Below, piece after piece: positions 1-11,224 of a DNA stretch of 64,000 bases. A program made the translations under genes and the position numbers. The notes beneath the pieces are model-generated. The model saw only the letters and a list, made by a program, of their open reading frames with translations. It did not search any database and had not been told where the DNA came from. How positions within the stretch are numbered: position 1 is the stretch's first letter; every line of letters starts with the position of its first letter. Source of the stretch: Porites lobata. Lineage: Eukaryota; Cnidaria; Anthozoa; Scleractinia; Poritidae. Where the stretch lies: assembly GCA_942486035.1 (NCBI GenBank), contig CALNXK010000021.1, positions 278,501 through 342,500 on the forward strand, read 5' to 3'.

Positions 1-71
1 AGTACAGTACTTTAAATTTCATTTTCTAGAAAATGGTATTTTAACTCTTTGTTACTCTTTTGCCTTATCAG

Positions 72-2930
72 GTTTTAGATTCAAACGCTGATGAGCAGTT
101 TTTGCGAACACTAGAAACACTTTTAAGAATAGGTATGTAAATGCAGAAATCAAACTGATATGTACTAGGTCTTGTAGTCTTTGCCATTTGTCTTTGATCA
201 ATTTAAGATTTCATCTTGTTTAAATAGACACAACAAGTTCAGAACAGAGTGTAGATGATGAAGACAAAGAGAACAATACATCTGTTGATCAAACTAGAGG
301 AAAACAACCGCAACTAGGTACTGCAGTTTTTATACAAGACCATGTACATGCAAGAGATACAAAATAATGTAAAATACAATAATATTGATGCATCTATCAG
401 TTTTTAAAATCTTAACACTTAAAATAACTTTATTAATATTAAGGAATCATGATGTTTCAGAAACTGTTTCAAGGGGAAGAAAGGAATTTATTGCAATAGA
501 TGAAAAAGAATTTCTGTCAGTGTCAGACCTTGTGCGAGGCCGAGCGAAACTGGCAGATGTCAACAAGGTATAGGTATCTGGCTGATGAAAGGTTTCATAT
601 GCCAGATTGGAATATCTTATTGGTACTTAATTTTGTGATTTTGGCGAGGAAGTATTTTGTGGGGTTTTATTTTTGTGTTTAAAGCGTTCTCAACTTCATT
701 TTATTTTTTGAAAAGTCTGAGCTTTTAGATAAACTGGAACATGAAGATTATAGCTAGATTCTATACTTCATGTGAAATCTTAGTTTATAAAGTAATGTTA
801 TTTCACAACAGAAGATACAGAATGAAACTTGCCAGGGAAATCACTAAATAATTTGTCAATTTGTTGATACATAATTATCATGGTGTTGTTATTACATGTA
901 GATCATTTTTTTCTGTGATTGAATTTTATATGGGTATTAAAATTCTTGTTTAAATTTCATGGGGATTCTTATTTGTCAGTCTTTAATTTTGCAATTTTTT
1001 TTACGATCACGAAAAATGCAAAATTAAAGACCCACGAAATTAAGTACCATTAAGGTACATGTTTGTAATTTTATTGGTTGCAAAATAAAATATTCATTTG
1101 TAAAATAATAGTAGAAAAGTAATGATATGGAATTAAAGTTGAGTTATACTATGGTTATAACTCCAATAAATTAGTGATACTCTGTTTAAATGTAAGGTTA
1201 ACTTTGCTTGAAACAGGACACCTTTAAATTCTCATTTGAAATATCCATGCTATAAATACATTAAATCAAGGGTTGATTATTCTGCCATGTACTTATAGAG
1301 ATTTAAAATTTTACTATTTTAGGTTTACGAGGTCCTATTTCAACATTTCAAGAAAAACAAAAACAGGTACATGTATTGCTTGTGTGTGTTTTGGTCAACA
1401 CAGCACTGTTACTAATATGAATAATTTTGACGATGAACATGTAACATCATTACACACACTGATTTCCAAGCTACAGTACTGAATATAGTATTCTTATTAT
1501 TTAAAATTAATATATTCATATTTCTCACCAAACAAACTGACTGATATTTTTCTCCATTTTTGAATAATTAGCTCTAGTCTCACTCCTAAAGAAATGACAA
1601 AAATGGGGCTCAAGGTAACTGGTGCAACTGGAGAAGCAAAATTAAAGGTAAATCTTTTTCTGCATGGCTGGCTGAATGAACAGAAATTAATGCAAAGTTC
1701 CAGAAAATAAACACCGATACCTCCCCATGACCCTCTAACCCTCTAGATAGAAATTACCATCTTTTTGGTCTTTGAGACCCATTCCTCCTCCTTCCAATCC
1801 CTTCCCTGGGGTGAGTATTTGGAGATTTAATTTACAGCACATTTTTATATCTTTTGCAAACAAAACGATACAGTGTATGTCAAAGCTTATCATTATGTGA
1901 GAATCAATTTGAGAATGATACTTTTTTGCCTATTTTTATTCAGCTATGATACAGATCGGTAGGAATTGCATGCTATGGGTAGTTATGTGTAGATATGCCA
2001 TTTATACCAAATATGACTGTGTGAATACTGGTTGTATTCATGCACACTTGGTTTTGTTAAAATGGTCATCTCTTCTTACTCTAATATGTATTTATTTAAT
2101 TAACAAGTGTATTATGTGTGACCCAGTATTTTTCATGTGGCCCTTCTAAAATGTGTAAGTTAACATCAGGCCTCAGTTGTTCAAACGCTGGATGGTGCTA
2201 CCCACCAGATAAATCACTATCCAGCAGATAAGTATTAATAGGAAACCAATAATAATTATTATTGGTTTCCTAATTGGTTTCCCAAATACTTATACGCTGC
2301 CTTATCCATTGGATAGAGATTTATCCATCAGGTAGTGCTAGCCACCTTTTGAACACCTGGGACCAGAAGGTTCTGAGAAACACAGCTTGCAGCTAGAGGT
2401 TACCCTGAGAGGAGTGGTTTCTCTTGACTAAGTCTGGCCTGGAGAAAACACTGCTTGCTGTGTAGCTAAAGGTTTGCAAACCATTTGGCTAGGGTGACCA
2501 GGAGTAAAAATTATCCAGCTAAAGGTCAGTGCCAGACTACCATTTTGCAAGTCCACTGACCACTCTGATCACTTGGCCATACAGCTGAATTCTTCCTCAG
2601 TGATCGAGATATGAATTATTAGAAGGCACATTAAAATTAATCCTTAACCTTTACTATGGGAAAATCAGAGTTTCAAAACCATTAAAGATAATTATTTAAC
2701 ACTGTGGCCAAAATGGGCTTGGCATGCAGCAAAATTCAACTATTTGTGACAAACTTTTTTACAATGAGATCAACAATAATGTCGTCAAGAGCCTTTTGGC
2801 CTGGAGGTACATGTAATGAAAAGAAGTGATCATAGCGTTATTTTTTATCTCTGCTGGTTTTATTTTTCAGGTTCTCAGAGCACTGAAAGTCATCGAGATA
2901 AACAACAAGGGGGCTGTAAAGATGGCATGA
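72..2930 (+). CDS. SKA1-like winged-helix protein, C-terminal 145 aa (5' end outside window)
   Basis: Six exons join in a continuous frame: 72-132, 228-317, 461-567, 1323-1366, 1572-1647 and 2871-2930 (stop TGA). Every junction is AG/GT and the phases match (1,1,0,2,0). The product first shows an acidic linker (SSEQSVDDEDKENN). A ~90-residue globular end follows: EFLSVSDLVRGRAKLADVNK, a short helix, LTPKEMTKMGLKVTGATGEA and VLRALKVIEINNKGAVKMA. The order 'EF.SV...V.GR....D.N' then 'L.....I..I....G' resembles the microtubule-binding winged helix of SKA1, part of the outer-kinetochore SKA complex that couples spindle microtubules. The domain is shorter than human SKA1's, so it could be SKA1, a SKA3 that carries this fold, or an unrelated winged helix. 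The exon structure is clear; the family call is tentative. The N-terminus lies upstream of position 1. Confidence 0.6.
2169..2364. repeat. Foldback MITE, family A (GTTGTTCAAA ends)
   Basis: Ends are inverted: GTTGTTCAAACGCTGG near 2177 and its imperfect complement CACCTTTTGAACACC near 2343. The inside carries the paired motifs CCAGATAAATCACTATCC and GGATAGAGATTTATCCATC, and a central palindrome around AATAATAATTATTATT. The same layout recurs once in each 4.2-kb unit (49545-49704, 53768-53919, 57985-58143). It lies in the last intron of the SKA-like gene. It has no coding capacity, so it is a non-autonomous element. Confidence 0.65.
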
Positions 2931-4437
2931 TAGTCAATGATATTTTGGTGTTCATTTTTAGAAAGCTTTTCATCTTTGAATAATTTTACTGGCCATTCAC
3001 TATTATAGGTGAATCAGGTCATTTTATTTTTTTTCTTAAGGGTATTCAGGCGTGTAAGCCCAAATGACTGTAACTGTATTTCTGTCAGATCTACCTACAA
3101 TCCCAACTATTAGCTAGAGTAGCTAGGTATCTAACTTGCTGCCATAAAGGAGAGCTCTATTCTTTGCAGCAAACATTTAAGTTATCGTAAAGTAACTTTG
3201 TCATTCTCCTTCTCTTTTGGCAGATAGAAAAAAAGCCAGGGAGGGGAGGGGGATTGGTGCACTGGCCAATATCTACCACATCTGTAGCCAAAGGCTAGGA
3301 GGGACACTTTAGGCTTGGTAGCTTAGACCTCTAGAGAATGAGGACCACAGAAATGACATGCATTTCTAAAGGACCCAACGCAATGTGGGGCTCTTTTTTC
3401 CAAAATTGGGGAGATTTTCATGACCTGTATTACTAGCAGTAAAGTGACATAAGCAAGAGAAAAAAATAATGATAATAAATATATAAAAATATATACTTGA
3501 CACCAGGTAAAGTATGGAACAGGACCCTAATACAATGTAACCCTGTAAAACTTCACATAATTCCCAATACTTAGGAATTTTGTTATGCCAAGGTTCTGAA
3601 GTGTAGAAAGGCAGTTTCAGTTAAGGCTGCTTGATCTCTACTTTGGAGAGTAGAAGAGAGTAAATATTCTATCAACAGAATTCCTTAAAAGTTGTTAGTT
3701 TCCTTTGGGTTAACATCAAAAATAATTTCTACAGGTCTTGGACTACTCTGGCGTCCTTTTTTTCAAAAATAGTACTGTAAGTCAGTTATGGATTTGGAGG
3801 GTTTTGTTTTAACCTTTTTGGATGCCATGCTACAAGAACACTGACTTCAACTAAAGCTATTCTATCTGTCCAGAAATGGAACATTCACATTATTTTACTA
3901 AAACAGACAAGCAGACATCATCTTTATACTGTAAATGAGTCAATAATTGATTCATCATTTGACAGTATAAAGATTGGTGTAACTTTAGTTATAGAGGTGA
4001 AGGAGTAATGCCCTGGGTAAAAATACAGCACTTCAAGTGAGACTTCATCTACTAGTCTTGAGGAACTGTTTGTTTGTCTTGTCAACCCTTAAGTGGCCAA
4101 CACTTAAGGATGCCAAATTGCAGACACTGTAAATATCCTTCAACACTACAGTATTGTGACATAAGTAATGAGTTTTAATAGTGTAGGACTGTCACTAACA
4201 GTTCCTGGGTATATGCGATCAGCAAGCAGGGAATTAAACAGCTACGAAGGTCTTTTGAGTTCTATTTTCATCTTGTTTTCCATGCAAGCAGCCAAAGTGT
4301 CATGCTGATAGTAGCGAGGGGAAGTATCCGGCTCCCATGCCAGCTCTTAGTGACAGGGAATTTTCCAACCATCCCATATCAGAGAACTTCAGTCACTGAC
4401 AGGTGATGTAATTATTGGTACTTGTGGAGAGTACATG
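2931..4437. other. Intergenic spacer between convergent SKA-like gene and IBA57
   Basis: No open frame or splice-flanked exon is convincing here. The stretch should hold the 3' UTRs of the two convergent genes. One hairpin (3921-3973) stands out. Confidence 0.5.
3921..3973. repeat. Imperfect hairpin, ~23-bp arms
   Basis: TCTTTATACTGTAAATGAG pairs with CATTTGACAGTATAAAGA across a short AT-rich centre. It could be a tiny foldback remnant or a 3' UTR structure. It does not match the other hairpin families in the window. Confidence 0.5.
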
Positions 4438-6378
4438 TCACGTTTCATGTCTTTTGCATGGCCACCACTGAGGAGTTGATGCCACAAGCTCTATATCCTT
4501 GCCCTCTTTATCCTTAACATAAAATTTCTCCTCTTTCTTTAACATCTCCAGTCTCATGAGCCCCGTCCCATACTGTCCATAAACCATGCAAAGCTTGCCA
4601 GCAGCCTTCCCTTCAGATGTGCTTACCCGAGCACCTGACTCAAAATGACTTGACTCTGCTTTGGGATCCATTAGTTTTAATGGTACTGTTCGCTTTCTTA
4701 CAACACCAGTATGGTGTGTTCTTGCGATCAATTCTTGGCCTAAGTAGCATCCCTTGTGAAAAGACACTGCAAGAATTATAGGTAATAAGCTTCACTAACA
4801 TCATACAACTAAATCTCATTACAAAACTTCAGCCTAACTAAGATCAAGGTTCCTCATACATTATATTAGTCCTTTCTCCTACTTCCAAAAAGACTACCTA
4901 CTAAAGACTTTTTACAGTCATTTATGCACCTGTCTATATTAAGCCCCAGGATGGCGACAGGGAATGCCCAGGACAGAGACATGGTTTTATCAATTGAGCT
5001 GACAATGCAAAAAATTCAAAAGCCTGTTTTTAAAACACTTGGTGTTTTATTATAGTCCTCCTCCGCTAATGAAAAACCAGAGTTTCTTTTGAAACTATTG
5101 CACATTTATTTAAACTTTATGCCCAGGAAATATTGACATAGAGACCCATCCTCTTTAGAAGCAATAATTTTACATGCAGCTGTCTTCTACAATAAAAAGC
5201 CAAAGTGAAATTCCTAAATTATTTAGGAATTTCACTTTGGCTTTCCTATTAATGTCCAGGTGCCCTGAGTTTGCCTACACTCCTTCCCCCATTCCTGGGG
5301 CTTAACTTAGGTCCCAAATCCAAACCCCTAAATACCTATCCCGGGGGAAAATATCAACCCAGTAACCCTATCTCTAATTACCTTTTGTCATTTAATGACT
5401 TTAAGGGGTTGTCAGATCAAAATCCATGGCCTGAGTATCAGATATTTCTGTGAGAAAGGGCAATGAGAGATGTGAAAAGGAGAGAGAGAGTAAAGGGAAA
5501 CAAAGTGTCTTTTTCTCTTCCCCCTCCCTGCTCAAATCTCCAACCCTAACCCCTAAGGAAGGCCTGATACCCAGACTACCCCCTACAGGGATAGTTGGAG
5601 ATGCAAGTATGTTAAAGGGGGTGGTGGGGGGAATGCAATGCTTTGGACACATGGTGTGCACCTTACCTCCATTTAAATATCCTATGTTATACTCCAGAGG
5701 CATCGCATTTCCTGGTGGTATTTCATCCACCCCTTCACAAACTCCAAGCTTGGCTCTATGTACGTCATAATCAAAAGTATCTCCAGTTTCATACATATCG
5801 TCAAAACACACGCAGGGGCTAGAACCCTTTGGCAGCACCATTCGAAATCCCAGCAGTTTTACCCTGGGGTCTTCTTCAAGCACCAGCATATCTGAACGAG
5901 CTGATGGGTGTTGCAAATCCACAGCACCGGAAGGGGAAAAAATCACCCAAGGCTCGCAATCTTCCGCACGAGAAATATCCACCTTAGAGCGTAATTTGAA
6001 CATCTTCAAATGCTTTATCAGGTCTGAAATTGCACCCACATCACACTCGAGGAAAAATGCCGGCGATTCCTCGGTAACGCCATGTTTGTAGAGGAAGACA
6101 TCGTACAATGCTCGACCACTAGAATTTAAGAAAAAAGCATACATTGCTTTTCTTTCCGCTTCCAGTTGGAACGTCTCTACATCATTGGTCACAAGTCCTT
6201 GCAAAAACTTAATGGTATCTCTTCCTTTCAGTTTTAATAGACCTCTTTTTCGCAGTGGAGAGCACTTGATGTCTGCAAAGCATTTTTCTGAAGCCTGGGT
6301 TACGAGACGTCGACCGCTACATGATTGAAAAAGTTTCAAAAACTGATTTATCCTTAAGTTACGTGCGAGCGCCGCCAT
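4438..6378 (-). CDS. IBA57: IBA57, mitochondrial iron-sulfur cluster assembly factor (GcvT/YgfZ family)
   Basis: Two exons: 6378-5667 and 4766-4438. The donor is G|GTAAGG, the acceptor TTGCAG|TG, phase 1. The product is 346 aa; human IBA57 is about 356. It is a folate-binding-fold protein that works with ISCA1/ISCA2 to mature mitochondrial [4Fe-4S] proteins such as aconitase, lipoyl synthase and complex I/II subunits. Evidence: a basic, acid-poor N-terminus (MAALARNLRINQFLKLFQ) fits a mitochondrial presequence. GLLKLKGRDTIKFLQGLVTN is the family's N-terminal motif. The diagnostic KGCYLGQE signature lies just after the splice at residues ~242-249, with the conserved cysteine at ~244. The ATG at 6378 is preferred over the in-frame ATG at 6444 because it has a strong start context (AAG ATG G) and heads the presequence. 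The intron holds a 49-bp near-perfect palindrome. It is convergent with the SKA-like gene and upstream of PRR11's 3' end. Confidence 0.94.
5196..5244. repeat. Near-perfect 49-bp palindrome in the IBA57 intron
   Basis: Two 24-bp arms (AAAGCCAAAGTGAAATTCCT on the left, its complement on the right) meet at a single base. The arms show no mismatch, so the structure is young or maintained. It would form a stable stem in IBA57 pre-mRNA. It is probably a minimal foldback transposon. Confidence 0.75.
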
Positions 6379-6939
6379 CTTAGATCTTGGGCTCGGTTTC
6401 AGCTTCCCTCGGGCGAGAACAAAATAGGACTTCAGTGTGATCATTTTGGTGCAAAATTAAGATCTCTTTACCCTACAACATGTCAAAGTTCCCTATGATG
6501 AATAAAACTGATGGGGTCAAAAGCAGTGCAAGGGCCGTGGATCTGCAAGAGTGGTTAAGGGCGTTCAGGGGTGAATGGGTTAATCCTCTGGGGAGAGTGG
6601 GTCCCCAGGCTTCCTTAATGAGAGACTTCTGTTCTCAGTTATGGTATTTTAGGCAGGGCATTTACCAAGGAGCTTTCAGGAAAAACACTCCCAACAGTGA
6701 GACAGTCATTAGGTTAAACTTGATCAATTCAAAGGGGACAGTCAGCAAATTGTTGTGGCTCAAAATACCAATACAAGTATTTAGCAAAACTAAATAACAA
6801 AATAATTATATTATGGAAAGAATATTAACAATAAATGATAGCTAGCAGTACACATAATAAGCATCTTAAAATCTCATTTCCACTTTAATTGAATACATTA
6901 CTGGACTTTTAATAAGACACAGCTAAGGGTACATGTAGT

Positions 6940-7084
6940 AGTGGCGGATCCAGACCTTCAGATAAGGAGGGGGTTAGTGGGGGGGTTTGCGGTTGCAGTG
7001 TCCAAAAAATTTTTTCATGCCCTTCGGGCCTCCATTTGGTCAAAAATAAGGGGGGCAGGGGGGCCCTCCCCTGAATTCGCCACT
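6940..7084. repeat. MITE with CAGTGGCGGATCCAG-type ends
   Basis: The left end AGTGGCGGATCCAGA and right end TTCGCCACTG are inverted, enclosing G-rich and C-rich stretches. Similar elements with a GGATCCAGACC end occur at 62165-62271 and possibly 43778-44062. It sits just downstream of the PRR11 stop codon. A hAT-type origin is plausible but no target-site duplication was confirmed. Confidence 0.5.
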
Positions 7085-7137
7085 GCTATTGTTAGTAAAT
7101 ATGTGTGAATTGAGATGTAACATTTTGCACTTTACAG

Positions 7138-10100
7138 TCAAGTATGTACCTTGCTTCTTCTTGCTTTTGGTGCATCTGGTGAAGAATAAGGATAAGCCCG
7201 CTATAAATCAGAAACATTACTATTAAAAACTATTTGTGCATCATCTCAATAAAATAAGCTCTGAAGCATCCTGATGATTTCCAATAAATCAATGGATTCT
7301 CAAATGGAATCTTATTTACCTGGAATTTCCTCTGCAGTGCTTTTGTCATCATTGGTGTTAGACCAGTTCCATTTTCCTTATTTCTATTAGAAACCAAAGG
7401 AGTCCCCCCAGGACTCCGAGTAATGTTCACTTTTCGTAGCTTACTTCTTGTGATGATCATTTCCTCAGGTGTTCTGTAAAATAAATGGAAACTCTTCAGA
7501 GAATCCCTAAAAACAGACATAAGTTTCAAGCTGGATGTCTCTCACTAACATGTGACAGACACATCTGTTTTATAAGACTTAATTCATGTAAATTTATTAC
7601 AGTCCTGCCAGGTCGCGCATGACCCCTTAGGTGTCGTTAATGAATCACCTAATAAGAAAATGAGAAAACAAATCTGTTAGTAGTTGCCCCTGAACCAATA
7701 TCAAATTCAAATCTGCATTCCTGCGTGCATAATGGGCAGTGAATTTTTTATGATAATTTCTCTGTATTCTGTCCAACTGAAAAATCTTTGAAGGGACAAA
7801 GTTGCTTACTGAAGAAATTTACATCAAATTCAAGAAAACTGAGCTGGCAGAAATTTCATTTACTGTGGGTGAGATGAATCTGAAATATCTACAACTACTA
7901 ACGGTTCACTTTTGAATATTTATTATTATGCTTGACCAGGCTTGACTGTAATAAGGCTACTACAACTGCAACTATTGCTGGTAAATGCTAGCATCGGCTT
8001 GCCCAAAGGACAAGCTGTACCAGTAACTTTTTTACACCCTGTTATATATGTATGTGTCACTGATCAAGATACAATATTGAAGCTTACCGCAACTTGACTT
8101 TATCAATTTCACTTTCTGCCGTTCTCTTTTTTAAAGTGACCTTCTTTATCTCCCCCAAGCTGATGACACACTGTGGTAAATCCTTTCTTTGATTAATTTT
8201 CCTAAGTTCTGGTTTCTGGGGCTGAATCTTCAAACCTACATCAGTCTCAGTATTGGATTCAATATTTTCTTTGACCTTTAATCTGTTTTTCTTTGGTGAA
8301 ACTTTTCTCAACTTGACTTTTTTCAAATCTTCCAAAGTCACTAAAGCAGTTGTTGGCTTCTTCTTGGTCTCACTAGAGTCCACACCCTTTGATCCACTCT
8401 GTAAAAAACCAATAAATTTAAGATAAAATTAAATATATTTATCATTACGATGTTACTTTTTAATACATTACATGTAGTGGACTACCATACACTGCTTCTC
8501 TTAAGTCCCCCAAGCTTATAGGCAGTAGGCCCGGCAGTAGGCCCCTCTCCTATATTTGCCCCCTCTTGTATTGAAATGACTTCGATTAAATTTTTTGAAG
8601 CTTAATTAAAAAAAAAAAACAGTAAATACAAAAGTACGTATTTTGATCAGCATTGCTATAGCTTGTTTTGAAGAGCCTTTACCATTCTGTTATAAGGGTA
8701 AACCCCCCTCCGAAATAAACCCCTCAGTCTGTTTGTAAGCCCTTCCAAAACCCCTTCCAAAGATGTTTAAGCCCAGGGCCGAGTTGTTCAAAGCTGGGTT
8801 AAGATAACCCAGGGTTACTGGAAGATTTGAATTAAGATTTGAAACCTTAAAAAGCATTTCAGCTTTAATTCTTTTTGTCTACAAGTTGATGATTGGAAGC
8901 TCTAAAAATAGTACAGAAAATTATCCAAGAAAATGCTTTTGAACACAAGATAAAGAAACCCAGGTTAATTTTAACCCCGGGTTAAGCGCTAATCAGCCTT
9001 CGAACAACTCGGCCCAGGGCTTTTAGCCTGCAAATACAGTTGTTTCTCCTCACCTCGCCACTAAGGGATGTCTTGCCAGGAAGAACGTCTGCGACTCAGC
9101 GACAGAAATTTCATACTGATAATGTAAATCAATGTTTACATAATAAATCCTGTAGTCATGGGGTTCCAAATAATGTAAACTTGTTTGATTTTATGTTTGT
9201 CCTGGTCGATTATGGTAAAAGTTTTGTGATCTTTTGCAAACAAGTTCCAGCAAAACTCAGATGCTTCTTCTAAAGAAGAATATATTCTAGGAATATTGAA
9301 TGTTTTGTAGTAGATTCATCACATTTACATTTGACCTTTGTGGCATTTTGTCTTTCATCTGTCATTTGTAAACAATAGGTAAAACAATATGACTACTATG
9401 TCAACTAATCAGAGCTCAGTTGCAGACGTTCCTCCAGGTGAAACATCCTTAGCGACAAGGAGCAATAGGAGAAACGGCTGTATTCGCAGGCTAAGGGCTT
9501 TAAGCGGCAGTTTATGGTAGGCCACCATAGTTTTACTGCACCACTGTTATAGTCATGCACCTGCATTACCTGTTTTCTCTTGAGAAATGCCAGTGGAGGA
9601 GCAGGTGGGGGCAGAACAGGAGGAGGAGGAGGAGGAGGAGGAGGGGGTGGTGGAGGAGCTATCACTTTGGAAGGACTATGTACCATGTATCCCTCTTTAG
9701 TTGTTGAACACTTAACAGCATTATTTCCACATGGGCAGCTTGTCTTCTAAGAAAAATATGGAAAACACCATTATCAGACTGCATTTTAAACAAGCACTGT
9801 CATCATTATTACAGGTAGTAGGCTTTAAGTCAAAAACCAAAGGTTACCCTACCATAATTTTGGCAATTTCAGATTTGAGAAAAGTTACTTCTTCCTCTAG
9901 GTGAGTTATCCTCTTTATAACTTCTTGAGAGTTATTTCCACCATCTTTGATGGTTATATTCTTTTTCGATAAAAGAATCTGCACAATAAACAATAACAAA
10001 CAACACGATAGTTAGTTAGACCAATACAGCATATCATTAAAATGTTCATTTTTGGCCTTTTATTCCTCAGTGGGGGACATTGAATGGGTTGTCAGCCTAG

Positions 10101-11224
10101 TGTTATGTACCAGTTAATTCCAAAACATCCACACCCCCACCCCCCCAGGCAAATCCCCAGGTTAAGATAACCCAAGGTTAGTGGGAAATTTGAACTCAGA
10201 TATGAGAGCTTACAAAACAAATTCAGTTTAATTCTCTTTGCCTACAATTTGATGATTGGATACTCTAAAAAAAATATAGAAAATTATCCGAAAGAATGCT
10301 TTTGATGAAAAGAAAAAGAAGCCCAGGTTAACATTTAATCCTGGGTTAGCGCTAACTGGTGTTCAAACAACTGGCCCCGGGTAAAAAATTGAACCCTTGG
10401 TTAGCACTAATCAGCCTTCGAACAGCTGGGCCCTGTTGTTCGAATTTTAACCCAGGTTTTTATTTCTTTCGTTTAAACGGCATTTTCTCAGATAATTTTT
10501 CCTATTCTTTTAGGAGCATCCAATCACCAGATTGCAGACCAAAGGGAATTTTAACTGAATTTGCTTTACAAGCTTTTATATCTAAATTAAAAGTTCGCTC
10601 TAACCCGGGGTTATCTTAACCCCGCTTTGAACAACCCGGCCCTGGAGCTAGAAGACAGCTTTCCCTGCTACCAGAGGCCTCTTTTCTCCCTGCTAACAGG
10701 GACATCTTTACTACTGCAGCTAAACTTAATACATGCTTTTGTTTAACGTCATATTTGTAGGAGAACATGACGAGAACAATTAATGGTGACGACGATCACG
10801 TTCAACCAACCTTTCCTAGTGTCTGCAATCCACACCCAAAGATTTGTCTCAACCAATCCAATAAAAGGAAAACATTTCGGACTGAACTGAAACGGGTTGG
10901 ACGCTGAAAAATGCCTGAAAAACTCTTCAGGCGAATAAAGAAGCTGCTTACTCCACAGAGCCTCGGTTTCTTCGAAACTTGTTTTGCAGGAATATTGATG
11001 CAGCAGGGAGGAGTTGAATCTTGTTGATGTCTTTCACGGGGCAAGGTCGATGTTTCCAGAGAAATATTTTCCATCATGGAATTTATCAAATAAGCGCCCT
11101 GCTTTTCAGCTTTTACTCCACGATTAAAAATCTTTCCTCGAATTTTTCTCTTCTTTTTCTGTTTTCTTGACGTTGCAATTCCCCAATCATGCTTTGACTG
11201 TCCTCGTTTTCTTTTTCTTCCCAT
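7138..11224 (-). CDS. PRR11: PRR11 ortholog (proline-rich protein 11)
   Basis: Six exons in frame: 11224-10811, 9978-9853, 9746-9570, 8398-8088, 7473-7320 and 7200-7138 (stop). All have AG/GT borders with compatible phases, and the product is 414 aa (human 360). Vertebrate PRR11 is a cell-cycle protein linked to S/G2-M progression and actin/chromatin regulation. Similarity runs along the whole chain: a lysine/arginine-rich N-terminus (residues 1-45), a short predicted coiled coil (~139-180), a Cys cluster SCPCGNNAVKC (~183-193), 13 prolines in a row (~211-223), repeated 'DLKKVKLRK'/'EIKKVTLKK' segments (~250-340), and the signature RSPGGTPL...KENGTGLTPMMTKAL (~362-389) that nearly matches human PRR11. 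The KEN triplet (~375-377) is a candidate APC/C degron. Introns contain several MITEs. The 138-aa first exon is the least certain part. Confidence 0.92.
8500..8775. repeat. C-rich (..CCCCT) repeat remnant
   Basis: The stretch carries spaced C-rich motifs (TAGGCCCCTCTCC, TTTGCCCCCTCTTG, ATAAACCCCTCAG) on one strand at both ends with AT-rich DNA between. The same style appears at 24590-25080. It lies in a PRR11 intron. The boundaries are approximate. Confidence 0.3.
8776..9015. repeat. MITE family B, copy 1 (GGGCCGAGTTGTTC ends)
   Basis: Ends GGGCCGAGTTGTTCAAAGC and CTTCGAACAACTCGGCCC are inverted. Each is followed inward by paired GGGTTAA/TTAACCC motifs. The interior has a diagnostic 'AGTTGATGATTGGA..CTCTAAAAA' segment. 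It recurs at 10154-10380 (same orientation) and at 10428-10642 and 32871-33102 (opposite orientation), giving four copies in the window. Confidence 0.75.
9024..9493. repeat. TIR element family C, copy 1 (~70-bp TIRs)
   Basis: TAGCCTGCAAATACAGTTG at the left matches the complement of CGGCTGTATTCGCAGGCTA at the right. Similarity continues ~70 bp inward through (A)GAACGTCTGCGAC. The interior is ~330 bp and non-coding. A second, edge-damaged copy in inverted orientation lies at 30273-30869. It sits in the PRR11 intron next to the polyproline exon. Confidence 0.7.
10154..10380. repeat. MITE family B, copy 2
   Basis: It aligns by eye with 8776-9015: GGTTAAGATAACCCAAGG, then AATTTGATGATTGGATA, then AAAGAATGCTTTTGATG, ending GTTCAAACAACTGGCCC. 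The left end is eroded. Confidence 0.6.
10428..10642. repeat. MITE family B, copy 3 (inverted)
   Basis: It begins GGGCCCTGTTGTTCG and ends TTTGAACAACCCGGCCC. The internal TCCAATCACCAGATTGCAG is the complement of the family's core. It abuts the eroded end of copy 2, suggesting insertion of one element beside another in the first PRR11 intron. Confidence 0.65.

Noticed and set aside
5450..5770. 106-codon plus-strand frame over IBA57
   Set aside because: Antisense to the IBA57 coding exon and its intron; no independent support.
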